Shown here piece by piece: positions 18,301-26,430 of a stretch of DNA of 34,655 bases. A model generated the notes under the pieces. It searched no databases and was not told the origin of the DNA. It saw nothing but the letters and a program-made list of their open reading frames with translations. Location: positions 1 to 34,655 of the forward strand of contig JAIRVZ010000025.1 in the NCBI GenBank assembly GCA_031253625.1, written 5' to 3'. Every line of letters begins with the position of its first letter. Position 1 is the first letter of the stretch. The stretch is from Dysgonamonadaceae bacterium (lineage in GTDB: Bacteria; Bacteroidota; Bacteroidia; Bacteroidales; Azobacteroidaceae). The translations under genes were made by a program, and so were the position numbers.

Positions 18301-18960
18301 TAAATAATCTGCGTATACCGAAGAAAACAAGTTACTTTCCTTTTTAGAAAGCTTTTCATTATTGAGTTGAGTTAATAAATTTTCAGCCTCATAATGCCAA
18401 CCCATTTCGGCATAACAACGTGCTTGCCAAATACGCGCCTCCGTAACAATTTCGGGCTGAGAAGAATAGTGACGGGCAATGTATGAAAAAGTACTTGCAG
18501 CAACCAAAAAGTCACCGTTGTGAAATTGCGATTTCCCCATTAAAAACCAAGCATTATGAAGAAAAGGATTGTATTCTTCCCTCGACATAAATTCTTGATA
18601 TATAGGATCATTTCTCTTGCCCGGTTTTTTTTCGGGTTTGGCTTTGATAGAATGCGTTTTGATGGCTTTAGCCGCTTTTTCGACAGAACGGTCAAATGAG
18701 CCGCCTTCGGTTTGCTTGTCTTTAGGCAAGGAACTGACCGGATACATCAGGATAAAATCGGAATAACTTTCCTGATAACCTTCTTGCTGAGCCTTCAATG
18801 CAGTATTAAAAGCCTCATCTCCATGAAAAAACACATTATAACGGGTATTGAACGAGTGGTATCGCCTCGTTGCAGCAGTATTCTTTGTGGAAGTACAAGA
18901 TACAAATGCAACAAGTAACAAAAGAAGGATAGGAATTGTATAAAATCTATTCTTTCTCAT
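15370..18960 (-). CDS. porW: PorW/SprE-type TPR lipoprotein of the type IX secretion system
   Basis: 1196 residues. A signal peptide with lipobox VSC (C22) indicates an outer-membrane lipoprotein. TPR-like helical repeats run over about residues 130-800 (for example AWFLMGKSQFHNGDFLVAASTF, YLLGQIYAELGRKDLAYKAFGEV). This layout and the adjacency to porX match PorW of Porphyromonas and SprE of Flavobacterium, which are needed for T9SS secretion. The last 140 residues (about 1055-1196) are an extreme Lys/Glu/Arg/Gln-rich coiled coil, and whether that tail is usual for the family is unclear. The gene is the first of the minus-strand unit. Confidence 0.88.
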   Translation of the reverse strand: MRKNRFYTIPILLLLLVAFVSCTSTKNTAATRRYHSFNTRYNVFFHGDEAFNTALKAQQEGYQESYSDFILMYPVSSLPKDKQTEGGSFDRSVEKAAKAIKTHSIKAKPEKKPGKRNDPIYQEFMSREEYNPFLHNAWFLMGKSQFHNGDFLVAASTFSYIARHYSSQPEIVTEARIWQARCYAEMGWHYEAENLLTQLNNEKLSKKESNLFSSVYADYLIKQKQYEDAIPYLKTAIKAEKNKDQRLRMTYLLGQIYAELGRKDLAYKAFGEVANSTAPYALQFSAKIRQTEVFAGGDTKKVTDMLKKMAKSSKNKEYLDQVYYAWGNVYMAVPDTAKAIEKYKLGVEKSARSGFDKALPLIALGDIYFQQRKYVEAQPNYSEALGLIKKEYKDYPRVSKRSEVLDELVVFVENVHLQDSLQALARMPETERLAVIDKMIAEYIKKEEAAKKEAAKEEYLAQQESNRGNLSDFNVGRQTQQMINPGLTQQPGGDPFYFYNPQMVAQGKTEFQRKWGKRKLEDSWRLRNKIAQFDDELADNINDYQQQDGASVQDSAAVAKAAESLEAANDPKNREYYLQNIPLTEEDIKASNEIWMDGLFNMGVIYKDKLEDLALAIETFNDLNNRFPNNEFKLDSYHQMYLIYLKKLDTEMAEFYKSKIRAEFPESDLAIAMADPNYEYNIRMLNVIQESIYQQTYEYYTSGNPRGIRQNFELVSQKYPQSTLMPKFMFLNALSYAQTGDTDTFKEKLKELLDKYPDADVSVLAGDMMKGLLRGQVLMGDGDLARGGLFNLRFGGQTGDNGELLDSTIVFSPEKNVPHLLLMVYPANKVNSNVILYTVAEFNFSNFMVNDFDLQTEVLGETGMFRIRGFNNFDEVMQYYEMINRPGGYMQSLDRAVVVVPISAENYDVLMKGRSLKEYIAFFEENFGAGNRQLIDKWNSIQEEKIEEEIIKELENERIKEVEELNDVEISIEEKINSAEMIFPDTIISISQDTIPEIKGAISEDEVMEKVNEMTGKATETFNAINQTIDEIANDPIRGITNLFSKRKTGNAIDEYVKQQEQEEKERQKQLNEERKAKEKDQKELEKQQEKERKELLKKQQEEEKALLKAKQEQEKANLEEKKREQKAKEDARKQQIKEREDARKQKEAEVKAREKQKAEERKLKEKERKEALKLKEKQREEERKRKEAERKARTK

Positions 18961-19024
18961 CTACTGAAATAACAGAATTATTGCCGTTTTATTGTCCTTT
19001 TTAGTTAAATTCACAATTATTCCT

Positions 19025-19032
19025 TACCTTTG
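19025..19032 (+). promoter_or_regulatory. -7 box of the UbiA gene promoter
   Basis: TACCTTTG matches TAnnTTTG, 27 bases before the ATG at 19060. A T-rich TTTTTAG at 18998-19004 lies about 20 bases upstream as a weak -33 element. The region is divergent from porW. Confidence 0.5.
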
Positions 19033-19059
19033 TACCCTTAAAAATTGACTGATAATAAC

Positions 19060-20061
19060 ATGAATATTATACGATTTTGGTTTAATAATGCGAGACCCAC
19101 GGCTTTGCCGCAGAGTTTATTCCCTGCTATTTTAGCAGTTTGCATGGCCTCTGTTTCCGGAAATTTTTCACTTTATTTAGGTATTTTAGCTGTTTTAGGT
19201 GTTCTTTTCGGACATCTAAGTATGAACTTATTCGATGATTATTTCGATTATAAAGTAAAAGGAACGGATTTCAGAGATAAAATGGCAAGAGAAGGTTTTC
19301 GGGCGCGAATAGCGAAATGCGAATATCTCACTTCAAGAAAAGCAACGTTAAAGCAATTATTGATTGCCTGTTTTGTTTTCAGCGCTATTTCCTTGCTTTT
19401 TGCAAGCATTATTTTTATTGAAAGAGGTGTTGTCATCCTCTATTATGTCTTGGCTTTAACCGTTTTGGGCATTTCTTATTCCGGAAAACCGCTAAAATTA
19501 TCTTACAGAGGACTGGGTGAATTAATGATTGGAATAATTTTCGGTCCGTTATCAATGACCGGGGTATATTATTCAGCCTGTGGAATGTTCAATTGGGCTG
19601 TCGTTTTTATCTCTATTCCGGTGGGATTATTGGTTGCCAATATTGTATATGTACACGCCATTATGGATTACGAACCGGATAAAAAAGTAGGAAAAATGAC
19701 GTTTGCTGTTTTGCTTGGCTCTAAAAAAAGAATGTTGGGCACACTGTTAGCCATATTGGTAATTTCTTATCTTTCAATCTTTACAGGAATATTTTTGAAA
19801 TATCTTTCGCTTTATTACTTTTTGACATTGTTTACCCTTCCGATGGCCATTTCGTTGTATTATTTGATGCGAGAATTTGTCCGGCATCCGCAACGAAAAT
19901 TCGACCCGAAGTTTTGGATGGGTCCGATGAGTAACTGGGAAAAAATTAAAGAGATTGAAATAGACTGGTTTATGATTCGCTGGTTTTCCGCACGAAACTT
20001 CCTGTCGTTCTTCTGTTTGATTATAATTATAGCAACTTATTTGTCCCATTTTTTCGGTTGA
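19060..20061 (+). CDS. UbiA-family prenyltransferase (MenA-like)
   Basis: 333 residues from the ATG at 19060; an in-frame TTG five codons upstream is less likely. Nine or so hydrophobic segments indicate an integral membrane enzyme. The two Asp-rich prenyl-diphosphate motifs are NLFDDYFD (56-63) and DYEPD (203-207). It transfers a polyprenyl chain to an aromatic or other acceptor; similarity in layout to MenA suggests quinone biosynthesis, but the pairing with a radical SAM gene ten bases downstream makes a different acceptor possible. Acceptor not determined. Confidence 0.85.
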   Translation: MNIIRFWFNNARPTALPQSLFPAILAVCMASVSGNFSLYLGILAVLGVLFGHLSMNLFDDYFDYKVKGTDFRDKMAREGFRARIAKCEYLTSRKATLKQLLIACFVFSAISLLFASIIFIERGVVILYYVLALTVLGISYSGKPLKLSYRGLGELMIGIIFGPLSMTGVYYSACGMFNWAVVFISIPVGLLVANIVYVHAIMDYEPDKKVGKMTFAVLLGSKKRMLGTLLAILVISYLSIFTGIFLKYLSLYYFLTLFTLPMAISLYYLMREFVRHPQRKFDPKFWMGPMSNWEKIKEIEIDWFMIRWFSARNFLSFFCLIIIIATYLSHFFG

Positions 20062-20070
20062 ATTTAATTT

Positions 20071-20973
20071 ATGAAGTCATTGATATACCTTCCGTTGTGG
20101 TTCGTTAAAGCACGTTTTTTAGGAATTAAAAAGCCATTACAAACTGTATTGTTTATTAACGACCAATGTAATCTAACGTGCAAGCACTGTGCGATTTACA
20201 AATTGGATAATCCGACAATAAAATCTTACGAACAAGTAAAAGAAGAGTTGGAATATTCATACAAGTTAGGTTCCCGATTCGTCGATTTTGAAGGAGGAGA
20301 ACCTACATTATGGAAAGATGGTGAGCACGATTTAAACAGTCTGATTCGTTTATCCAAGCAAATCGGATTTTATTCGGCTACAATTACAACCAACGCTCAG
20401 CGTCCTTTCACCGAAAGTGAAGCAGACTCCATTTGGGTAAGCCTCGACGGAATCGGAGAATATCATGATAAAATAAGAGGAAAGGGTGCTTTCGAACGAT
20501 TGGTTCAAAATATCGAAACAGCCAATCATCCCGAATTAAGCGTCAATATGGTGGTAAATTCACTGAATTATCCTTCGGTAGAAGAAACTATCGAATTTGC
20601 CAAAAATAATCCGCATATCAAATCTATTTCTATCAATTTCCACACGCCTTACGAGGCTACCGAATATTTGACTTTGGATTGGGAAATCCGCAAGCAGGTT
20701 ATTGATTTGGTTATCAGCAAGAAAAAAGCAGGATATCCTATCATGAATTCCGTTTCGGGATTGAAACTGATGAAACACAACCAATTCAAAAAAGAATGTT
20801 GGGTATCGAATTTCATCATGCCCGACGGAACACGCCTCAGCGAATGCCAAGGAAAAGCTGCCGGTGTATGCGACCAATGCGGTTTTGCAATGGCAGGAGA
20901 AATGCGTAGTATTTTTAACTTAACGCCCGATACTATTTGGGCAGGAATCAAGTTACGTTTGTTAGGAAAGTAG
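20071..20973 (+). CDS. Radical SAM protein partnered with UbiA enzyme
   Basis: 300 residues. The radical SAM cluster motif is C33-x3-C37-x2-C40 (CNLTCKHC), with the SAM-binding FEGGEPTL at 73-80. Four further Cys near the C-terminus (C243, C259, C267, C270; CDQC) could hold an auxiliary cluster as in SPASM-type proteins, which is inference. It begins nine bases after the UbiA gene ends, so the pair is probably co-translated and acts on one pathway. The overall organisation resembles HpnH-like or peptide-modifying radical SAM enzymes, but the substrate is unknown. Confidence 0.8.
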   Translation: MKSLIYLPLWFVKARFLGIKKPLQTVLFINDQCNLTCKHCAIYKLDNPTIKSYEQVKEELEYSYKLGSRFVDFEGGEPTLWKDGEHDLNSLIRLSKQIGFYSATITTNAQRPFTESEADSIWVSLDGIGEYHDKIRGKGAFERLVQNIETANHPELSVNMVVNSLNYPSVEETIEFAKNNPHIKSISINFHTPYEATEYLTLDWEIRKQVIDLVISKKKAGYPIMNSVSGLKLMKHNQFKKECWVSNFIMPDGTRLSECQGKAAGVCDQCGFAMAGEMRSIFNLTPDTIWAGIKLRLLGK

Positions 20974-21023
20974 AAATAGCAAGAAGATTATTTCAAAAAA
21001 AGTTTAAAAACACTGCATTTTTC

Positions 21024-21054
21024 TTTGTATTTTGTTCAAATTCATATAGTTTTG
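21024..21054 (+). promoter_or_regulatory. Promoter of the ECF sigma factor gene
   Basis: TTTG at 21024-21027, a 19-base spacer and TAGTTTTG at 21047-21054 match the consensus. The expected transcript start is near 21061, ten bases before the TTG start codon at 21071. Confidence 0.6.
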
Positions 21055-21070
21055 TACAAAAATCTATACC

Positions 21071-21643
21071 TTGAATTTTTTCGAAAGGAAAACATTAAGC
21101 AATTCAGATGAGACTCTGTTGGTTTTGTATGCACAAACAAATTCATCTGACTATTTTGGAGAACTATACAATCGGTATATTCCCCTAATATATGGTCTTT
21201 GTTTAAAATATCTTCAAAACACAAAAAAGGCAGAAGATGCCACCCTGAAATTATTCGAAATTTTACTTCCTGAAGTTTCCAACTATGAGATCAACAATTT
21301 CAAGAATTGGATTTATGGCGTAGCTAAAAATCACTGTTTACAGCTATTAAAGAAAGAAAAACAACATATTTTACCGGATTCTGATGTCACAACAAAGGGA
21401 TTCGATTATGTTTTGCATTTGTTGGAAGAACCCTATTCGGAAGATGAAAAAGAGGCATTAAACAGTTGCATTATAAAATTACCCATACAACAAAAGAAAA
21501 GCATGTCGATGTTTTACAAAGAAAAAATGTCGTATGCCGATATTGTGGAAGAAACAGGATATTTGTTGAAAACGGTAAAAAATCATATTCAAAACGGTAC
21601 GAAAAATCTGAAAAACTGTGTCGAAAAGTATCCAAGCGAATGA
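21071..21643 (+). CDS. ECF-type RNA polymerase sigma factor
   Basis: 190 residues. The start is TTG at 21071: no ATG exists before the conserved region, and the promoter spacing leaves room only for this start. Sigma region 2 spans about residues 15-90 (YFGELYNRYIPLIYGLCLKY, NWIYGVAKNHCLQLLK) and region 4 about 130-180 (MSYADIVEETGYLLKTVKNHIQNGTKNLK). The stop overlaps the ATG of the next gene (ATGA), so the two are translationally coupled, the usual layout for a sigma factor and its membrane regulator. Target promoters are unknown. Confidence 0.88.
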   Translation: MNFFERKTLSNSDETLLVLYAQTNSSDYFGELYNRYIPLIYGLCLKYLQNTKKAEDATLKLFEILLPEVSNYEINNFKNWIYGVAKNHCLQLLKKEKQHILPDSDVTTKGFDYVLHLLEEPYSEDEKEALNSCIIKLPIQQKKSMSMFYKEKMSYADIVEETGYLLKTVKNHIQNGTKNLKNCVEKYPSE

Positions 21644-22257
21644 ATAACTTATTGCGCTACATAAAAGGTTTAAAACGAGGCAAAGACGCTCATCGCATCG
21701 AACTGAAAGCATTGAATGATGTCTTTCTATCCGATGCCTTGGAAGGATATGAGGCAATTGAAGATAATCATTCGAGACGAATCGCCAATTTACAAGAACA
21801 AGTAAAAATTCGTAGCTATAAGAATTATAAAGTTAAAACAACAAAACCGGTCTCAAAAGAAGTTTCAATACAGCCGAAAGCAAATATTCCATGGAAAAAA
21901 TGGAGTGTAACAGCAGTTTTTCTTTTATGTTTGCCATTAGGAGCCTACTACTTAATAAAGAATACAACTTCGGAAATTACAGACCCCGTAAAATTACAGC
22001 AAGACACTTTAAATCAACAAGATACTTTGATTCGACAAGACGTATTAATACAACAAGATACTTTAATCCGGCCGGACACATTGTTAATATATATGCCGGA
22101 ACTTCCGCAGCCTAAACTTCCTAAACGAACTTTACAAGATAGTACAAAAGACAACCGAAGGAAAATCGAAATCCTTAAACTAGATGCTCCTCAAATTCAA
22201 GTACAGTCTCCTACTGCACCGAAACCCCCAAAAACTGAAATAGAAATTTCATTTTAA
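21640..22257 (+). CDS. Single-TM protein coupled to the sigma factor (anti-sigma candidate)
   Basis: 205 residues from the ATG at 21640, which overlaps the sigma gene stop; longer in-frame readings overlap sigma coding sequence. The cytoplasmic N-terminal segment GKDAHRIELKALNDVFLSDALEGYE is the motif seen in Bacteroidetes membrane proteins encoded next to ECF sigma factors. One TM helix spans residues 88-106. Outside lies a repeated QDTL-type tract (119-150, units QQDTL, IRQDVL, RPDTL) and a Pro-rich C-terminus. Membrane-bound control of the sigma factor is inference from coupling and topology. Confidence 0.75.
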   Translation: MNNLLRYIKGLKRGKDAHRIELKALNDVFLSDALEGYEAIEDNHSRRIANLQEQVKIRSYKNYKVKTTKPVSKEVSIQPKANIPWKKWSVTAVFLLCLPLGAYYLIKNTTSEITDPVKLQQDTLNQQDTLIRQDVLIQQDTLIRPDTLLIYMPELPQPKLPKRTLQDSTKDNRRKIEILKLDAPQIQVQSPTAPKPPKTEIEISF

Positions 22258-22259
22258 AT

Positions 22260-22290
22260 TTTGGGAAAAATAAATATTTTTATACCTTTG
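22260..22290 (+). promoter_or_regulatory. Promoter of korAB
   Basis: TTTG at 22260-22263, a 19-base spacer and TACCTTTG at 22283-22290 match the consensus. It sits immediately after the preceding stop codon and about 50 bases before the korA ATG. Confidence 0.7.
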
Positions 22291-22341
22291 CGGCCGAAAA
22301 CCCTTACAATATATAACAAAAGTTCAAAAAAAAATTTCATT

Positions 22342-24189
22342 ATGACAAACGAGACTAAGGTTAAAGAATTGGGAACAGTGTCTATTCGTTTTTCCGGAGA
22401 TTCAGGCGATGGAATGCAATTGGCAGGAAATATTTTCTCCAATCTTTCGGCCGTTTTAGGAAACGAAATCATCACTTTCCCCGATTTCCCTGCGGAAATT
22501 CGTGCGCCTCACGGAACACTAAGCGGTGTTTCAGGCTTTCAAGTAAATGTGGGTTCAAAAAAAGTACATACTCCGGGAGATAAAACCGACGTATTGGTAG
22601 CAATGAATCCGGCAGCCTTGAAAGTAAATGCAGGCTTTCTTAATTCCGATTCGGTTGTTATTATCGATTCCGATTCATATACACAAAAAGACCTCGAAAA
22701 AGCTTTATTCCAAACGGAAGACCCTTTCAAAGAATTAGGATTAAACAGCGTACAGGTAGTTGCCGCTCCAATCACAACCATGTGTAAAGATTGTTTGGCC
22801 GACCTTGGCGACAACAAACAAGCTTTGAGAAGTCGGAATATTTTCGCGCTCGGATTGGTTTGCTGGTTATTTAACCGTCCGGTCGATGTTGCGGAACACA
22901 TGTTAAAAGAAAAATTCGGGAAAAAACCTGCCGTATTGGATGCCAATCTGAGAGTTTTGAACGCAGGCTTTAACTACGGACACAACATTCATGCAACCGT
23001 ATCTACTTATAGAATAGAAACAACTCCCTCTGAAAAAGGATTTTATACCGATATTAACGGAAACAAAGCTGTTGCCTACGGTTTAATTGCTGCTGCCGAA
23101 AAAGCAGGATTGCAACTTTTCCTCGGAAGTTATCCGATTACTCCGGCTACCGATATTATGCAAGAATTGGCTGCTCGCAAAGAATTGGGTGTCAAAGTGG
23201 TGCAAGCAGAAGATGAAATTGCCGGAATTTGTACGGCCATCGGAGCATCGTTTGCCGGTAGTTTAGCTGCTACCAATACTTCAGGTCCCGGTTTGGCATT
23301 GAAAAGCGAGGCCATCGGTTTGGCTGTTATGGCCGAATTGCCTTTGGTTGTTGTTGATGTACAACGTTCGGGTCCATCGACAGGTATGCCAACCAAAAGC
23401 GAACAAACCGATTTGATGCAGGCACTTTACGGAAGAAACGGAGAAAGTCCAGCTGTGGTAATGTCTGCTATTTCACCAACCGATTGTTTTGATGCAGCTT
23501 ACTGGGCATCAAAATTGGCTTTAGAACACATGACTCCGGTTATTCTGCTTACCGATGGATACCTTGCCAACGGTTCATCTGCTTGGAGAATTCCCGATTT
23601 GGAAAAATATCCCGAAATTAAGCCTAATTATGTTCCGAAAGGTTTGGAAAACTGGAAACCTTACCTACGCGACCCGGAAACAAAAGTACGTTACTGGGCT
23701 GTTCCCGGAACAGAAGGGTTTACCCACCGCATAGGAGGTTTGGAAAAAGATTTTACTACAAGCATTATTTCAACTAACCCTGAAAATCACCAGTTAATGG
23801 TCGATACCCGTCAGGCTAAAATTGATAAAATTGCAGATTTTATTCCTGAACAAGAAGTGTTGGGAGATAAAGATGCCGATACAATCGTGATAGGTTGGGG
23901 CGGTACTTATGGTCACCTTTGCGAGGCCATTGAAAACGTGCAAGCTGCCGGAAAAAAAGTGGCTCTCGCTCATTTCCGCTTTATCAATCCGTTGCCAAAG
24001 AATACCGAAGAAATTCTTTCTAAATATAAGAAAGCAATTGTTATCGAACAGAATAACGGACAATTTGCGAATTTCCTGCGTTCGAAAATTCACGGATTTG
24101 ACCCTTATCAATTCAACAGAGTAAAAGGACAACCTTTTATGGTAGCGAGATTGGTTGAAGAAATCGAGAAAATAATGATTAGTGATTAA
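22342..24189 (+). CDS. korA: 2-oxoacid:ferredoxin oxidoreductase, alpha (fused gamma-alpha) subunit
   Basis: 615 residues from the ATG at 22342; the upstream in-frame extension lies in the promoter. The N-terminal gamma-type domain (SIRFSGDSGDGMQLAGNIFS) is followed from about residue 200 by the alpha/pyrimidine-type domain (LGSYPITPATDIMQELA, QAEDEIAGICTAIGASFAG, TSGPGLALKSE). This is the KorA layout for 2-oxoglutarate oxidation with reduction of ferredoxin; the exact 2-oxoacid is inferred. The final residues MISD and the stop codon lie in the left arm of an inverted repeat. Confidence 0.93.
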   Translation: MTNETKVKELGTVSIRFSGDSGDGMQLAGNIFSNLSAVLGNEIITFPDFPAEIRAPHGTLSGVSGFQVNVGSKKVHTPGDKTDVLVAMNPAALKVNAGFLNSDSVVIIDSDSYTQKDLEKALFQTEDPFKELGLNSVQVVAAPITTMCKDCLADLGDNKQALRSRNIFALGLVCWLFNRPVDVAEHMLKEKFGKKPAVLDANLRVLNAGFNYGHNIHATVSTYRIETTPSEKGFYTDINGNKAVAYGLIAAAEKAGLQLFLGSYPITPATDIMQELAARKELGVKVVQAEDEIAGICTAIGASFAGSLAATNTSGPGLALKSEAIGLAVMAELPLVVVDVQRSGPSTGMPTKSEQTDLMQALYGRNGESPAVVMSAISPTDCFDAAYWASKLALEHMTPVILLTDGYLANGSSAWRIPDLEKYPEIKPNYVPKGLENWKPYLRDPETKVRYWAVPGTEGFTHRIGGLEKDFTTSIISTNPENHQLMVDTRQAKIDKIADFIPEQEVLGDKDADTIVIGWGGTYGHLCEAIENVQAAGKKVALAHFRFINPLPKNTEEILSKYKKAIVIEQNNGQFANFLRSKIHGFDPYQFNRVKGQPFMVARLVEEIEKIMISD

Positions 24190-24280
24190 TGTTTAATGAT
24201 TAATTATTAACAACATTCAACTATTTAATTCTAAACTAATCATTAAACATTAATCACTAATCATTAATCATTAATCATTA
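24177..24280. repeat. Inverted repeat between korA and korB
   Basis: The 26-base arm 24177-24202 is perfectly reverse complementary to 24237-24262. After the right arm come tandem TAATCAT units to 24280. The left arm contains the korA stop codon. Transcribed, it would form a long AU-rich hairpin between two subunit genes that must be co-expressed. Confidence 0.85.
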
Positions 24281-24287
24281 TAAAAAA

Positions 24288-25298
24288 ATGAATATACAAT
24301 ATAGCCCGAAAGATTTCAAAAGTCCTCAATTGGTGCGTTGGTGCCCGGGTTGTGGCGACCATGCAGTATTGAATTGCTTACATAAAGCAATGGCTGAAAT
24401 AGGTGTTGCACCTCACAATACAGCTGTTATTTCCGGTATCGGATGTTCTTCACGTTTACCATATTACATGAATACTTACGGTTTTCATACGATTCATGGA
24501 CGTGGTGCAGCTATCGCAACCGGAGTAAAAGTGGCTAATCCCGAACTTTCGGTTTGGTTATCTACCGGTGATGGCGACAGTTTGGCAATCGGTGGTAATC
24601 ACTTTATCCATGCCGTGCGTCGCAATGTCGACATCAATATAATCCTGATGAACAATAAAATCTACGGATTAACCAAAGGTCAATATTCTCCGACTTCCGA
24701 CCGTGGATTTGTTTGTAAATCATCTCCTTACGGAACAGTAGAAGACCCTTTCCGTCCGGCAGAACTGACTATCGGTGCACGCGGTCGTTTCTTCGCCCGT
24801 GCGATTGACGTAGACTTAAAAAATACGCCCGACATCATGGTAGCAGCAGCTAAACACAAAGGAACTTCTGTTATCGAAGTATTATTGAATTGCGTAATTT
24901 TCAACGATGGAATTTACGACAACATCGTAAGCAAAGAATTTCGTGCCGAAAAAACAATCATGCTCCGCCATGGCGAAAAAATGATTTTCGGTGAAAATGA
25001 CGACAAAGGTATCGTATTGGAAGGTTTCACGTTGAAAGCCGTAACCATCGGACAAAACGGATATACCTTAAATGACGTGTTGGTTCACGATGCTCATGCA
25101 ATCGACCCGACATTGCATTTGAAATTAGCGTTGATGGATGGCGAAAACTTTCCTGTAGCTTTAGGAGTAATCCGCGATGTAGAAGCCGAAGTGTATGATG
25201 TGGAAGTTGAAAAGCAAATTGCCGAAGTTCAAGCAAAAAATCCAGCCCGCACTTTGAAAGATTTCTTGATGCAAGGCGAAGTTTGGGAAGTAAAGTAA
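24288..25298 (+). CDS. korB: 2-oxoacid:ferredoxin oxidoreductase, beta subunit
   Basis: 336 residues. Carries the thiamine-diphosphate site: CPGCGDH at 19-25, SGIGCSSR, and GDGDS (94-98) through NNKIYGLTKGQ about 28 residues later. It pairs with KorA to oxidise a 2-oxoacid (2-oxoglutarate most likely) to the acyl-CoA with reduced ferredoxin, a key step in anaerobic Bacteroidetes. It ends in a terminator-like hairpin ahead of the tRNA. Confidence 0.94.
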   Translation: MNIQYSPKDFKSPQLVRWCPGCGDHAVLNCLHKAMAEIGVAPHNTAVISGIGCSSRLPYYMNTYGFHTIHGRGAAIATGVKVANPELSVWLSTGDGDSLAIGGNHFIHAVRRNVDINIILMNNKIYGLTKGQYSPTSDRGFVCKSSPYGTVEDPFRPAELTIGARGRFFARAIDVDLKNTPDIMVAAAKHKGTSVIEVLLNCVIFNDGIYDNIVSKEFRAEKTIMLRHGEKMIFGENDDKGIVLEGFTLKAVTIGQNGYTLNDVLVHDAHAIDPTLHLKLALMDGENFPVALGVIRDVEAEVYDVEVEKQIAEVQAKNPARTLKDFLMQGEVWEVK

Positions 25299-25337
25299 AC
25301 ATTTGATTTAATAGTGGCGACGCTACTTAAAATAAAA

Positions 25338-25369
25338 ATGGGCTGTTTATGATAAATAGTCCATTTTTT
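25338..25369 (+). terminator. Intrinsic terminator after korB
   Basis: ATGGGCT (25338-25344) pairs with AGTCCAT (25358-25364) including one G-U pair, around a 13-base loop, and is followed by a T-run. The T-run directly abuts the tRNA promoter -7 box. Confidence 0.6.
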
Positions 25370-25370
25370 G

Positions 25371-25378
25371 TATCTTTG
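25371..25378 (+). promoter_or_regulatory. -7 box of the tRNA-Gly promoter
   Basis: TATCTTTG matches TAnnTTTG, 11 bases before the tRNA. The likely -33 region falls inside the korB terminator hairpin. Confidence 0.5.
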
Positions 25379-25389
25379 TGGTTTCAAAA

Positions 25390-25462
25390 GCGAAAGTAGC
25401 TCAGTTGGTAGAGCACGACCTTCCCAAGGTCGGGGTCGCGGGTTCGAACCCCGTTTTTCGCT
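25390..25462 (+). tRNA. tRNA-Gly (anticodon CCC)
   Basis: A 73-base cloverleaf. The acceptor GCGAAAG pairs with TTTTCGC (one G-U); the D-stem is GCTC/GAGC; the anticodon stem CGACC/GGTCG encloses loop TTCCCAA, giving anticodon CCC; the T-arm is GCGGG-TTCGAAC-CCCGT. The discriminator base is T and no 3' CCA is encoded, so CCA must be added after transcription. Decodes GGG. Confidence 0.95.
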
Positions 25463-25489
25463 CTCAAACAATAATAAATTTATTTTCTC

Positions 25490-26347
25490 ATGAAAAAGTT
25501 AATTTCTGCTATTATTTTCTGTGCATTCATGTACTCGTGTTCCACTGTTCCGATTACAGGACGTTCTCAACTCTCACTTGTTTCCAACCAAGAAGTTTTG
25601 GCTTTGAGTTTGCAACAATATAACGAATATATAAGTGGAGCTCCACTGTCTAAAAATCAGGCAAATACAGCAATGGTTACTAAAGTAGGGCAAAACATAG
25701 CCAATGCGGTAGCTGCCTATTACGAAGTAACCGGAATGTCATCGGCACTTAGCGATTTTTCTTGGGAATTCCATTTGATTGCCGACAATCAGGTCAACGC
25801 ATTTTGTATGCCGGGCGGAAAAATTGTAGTTTATGAAGGTATTCTTCCCTACACACAAAATGAGGCCGGATTGGCAGTCGTGATAAGTCATGAGGTGGCT
25901 CATGCTATCGCCAAACACGCAAACGAACGTATGTCACAACAAGTTGCTGCTCAATATGGCGGTGCTGTTGTTGGCGGTTTATTAAGTAAATCATCATCAA
26001 CGCTGCAAACTCTTGGTAATACGGTGTTTGGATTAGGTACTCAATATGGAGTAATGTTACCTTATTCCCGCAAACAAGAGTACGAGGCCGACCGAATCGG
26101 TTTAATCCTTATGGGCATCGCCGGATATGACCCCAACGTAGCTGTTCCATTCTGGGAACGAATGTCACAAAAAGGAACTTCAGTACCTGAGTTTATGAGC
26201 ACTCACCCTTCGGATGCCAACCGCATCAGTGAAATCAAAAAAGCACTTCCCGAGGCAATGGAATATTATTATGCAGTGCATGGAGGCGCACCTAAAACTA
26301 CGAATCCAAGCAATAATGCAAAAAGTTCCGATCAGTGGAAATTTTAA
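25490..26347 (+). CDS. M48-family metalloprotease lipoprotein (BepA/LoiP-like)
   Basis: 285 residues. The signal peptide has lipobox MYSC (C17), followed by the PITGRSQLSLVS segment typical of this group. The zinc motif HEVAH is at 134-138 and the third ligand region EYEADRIG at about 197-204. Relatives such as BepA and LoiP act in the periplasm on outer-membrane protein quality control. It lies downstream of the tRNA with a strong terminator after it; it has no obvious partner gene. Confidence 0.9.
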   Translation: MKKLISAIIFCAFMYSCSTVPITGRSQLSLVSNQEVLALSLQQYNEYISGAPLSKNQANTAMVTKVGQNIANAVAAYYEVTGMSSALSDFSWEFHLIADNQVNAFCMPGGKIVVYEGILPYTQNEAGLAVVISHEVAHAIAKHANERMSQQVAAQYGGAVVGGLLSKSSSTLQTLGNTVFGLGTQYGVMLPYSRKQEYEADRIGLILMGIAGYDPNVAVPFWERMSQKGTSVPEFMSTHPSDANRISEIKKALPEAMEYYYAVHGGAPKTTNPSNNAKSSDQWKF

Positions 26348-26390
26348 GATAGCCTGAGCAAATCTATAGAGTTAGGAGTAAAATTATAAT

Positions 26391-26430
26391 AAAAACGCAA
26401 CAAGTTTTCAAAGACATGTTGCGTTTTTCG
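26391..26430 (+). terminator. Intrinsic terminator after the M48 gene
   Basis: AAAAACGCAACA pairs with TGTTGCGTTTTT around a short loop; the stem is perfect over at least 10 bases and ends in a T-run. Confidence 0.85.
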
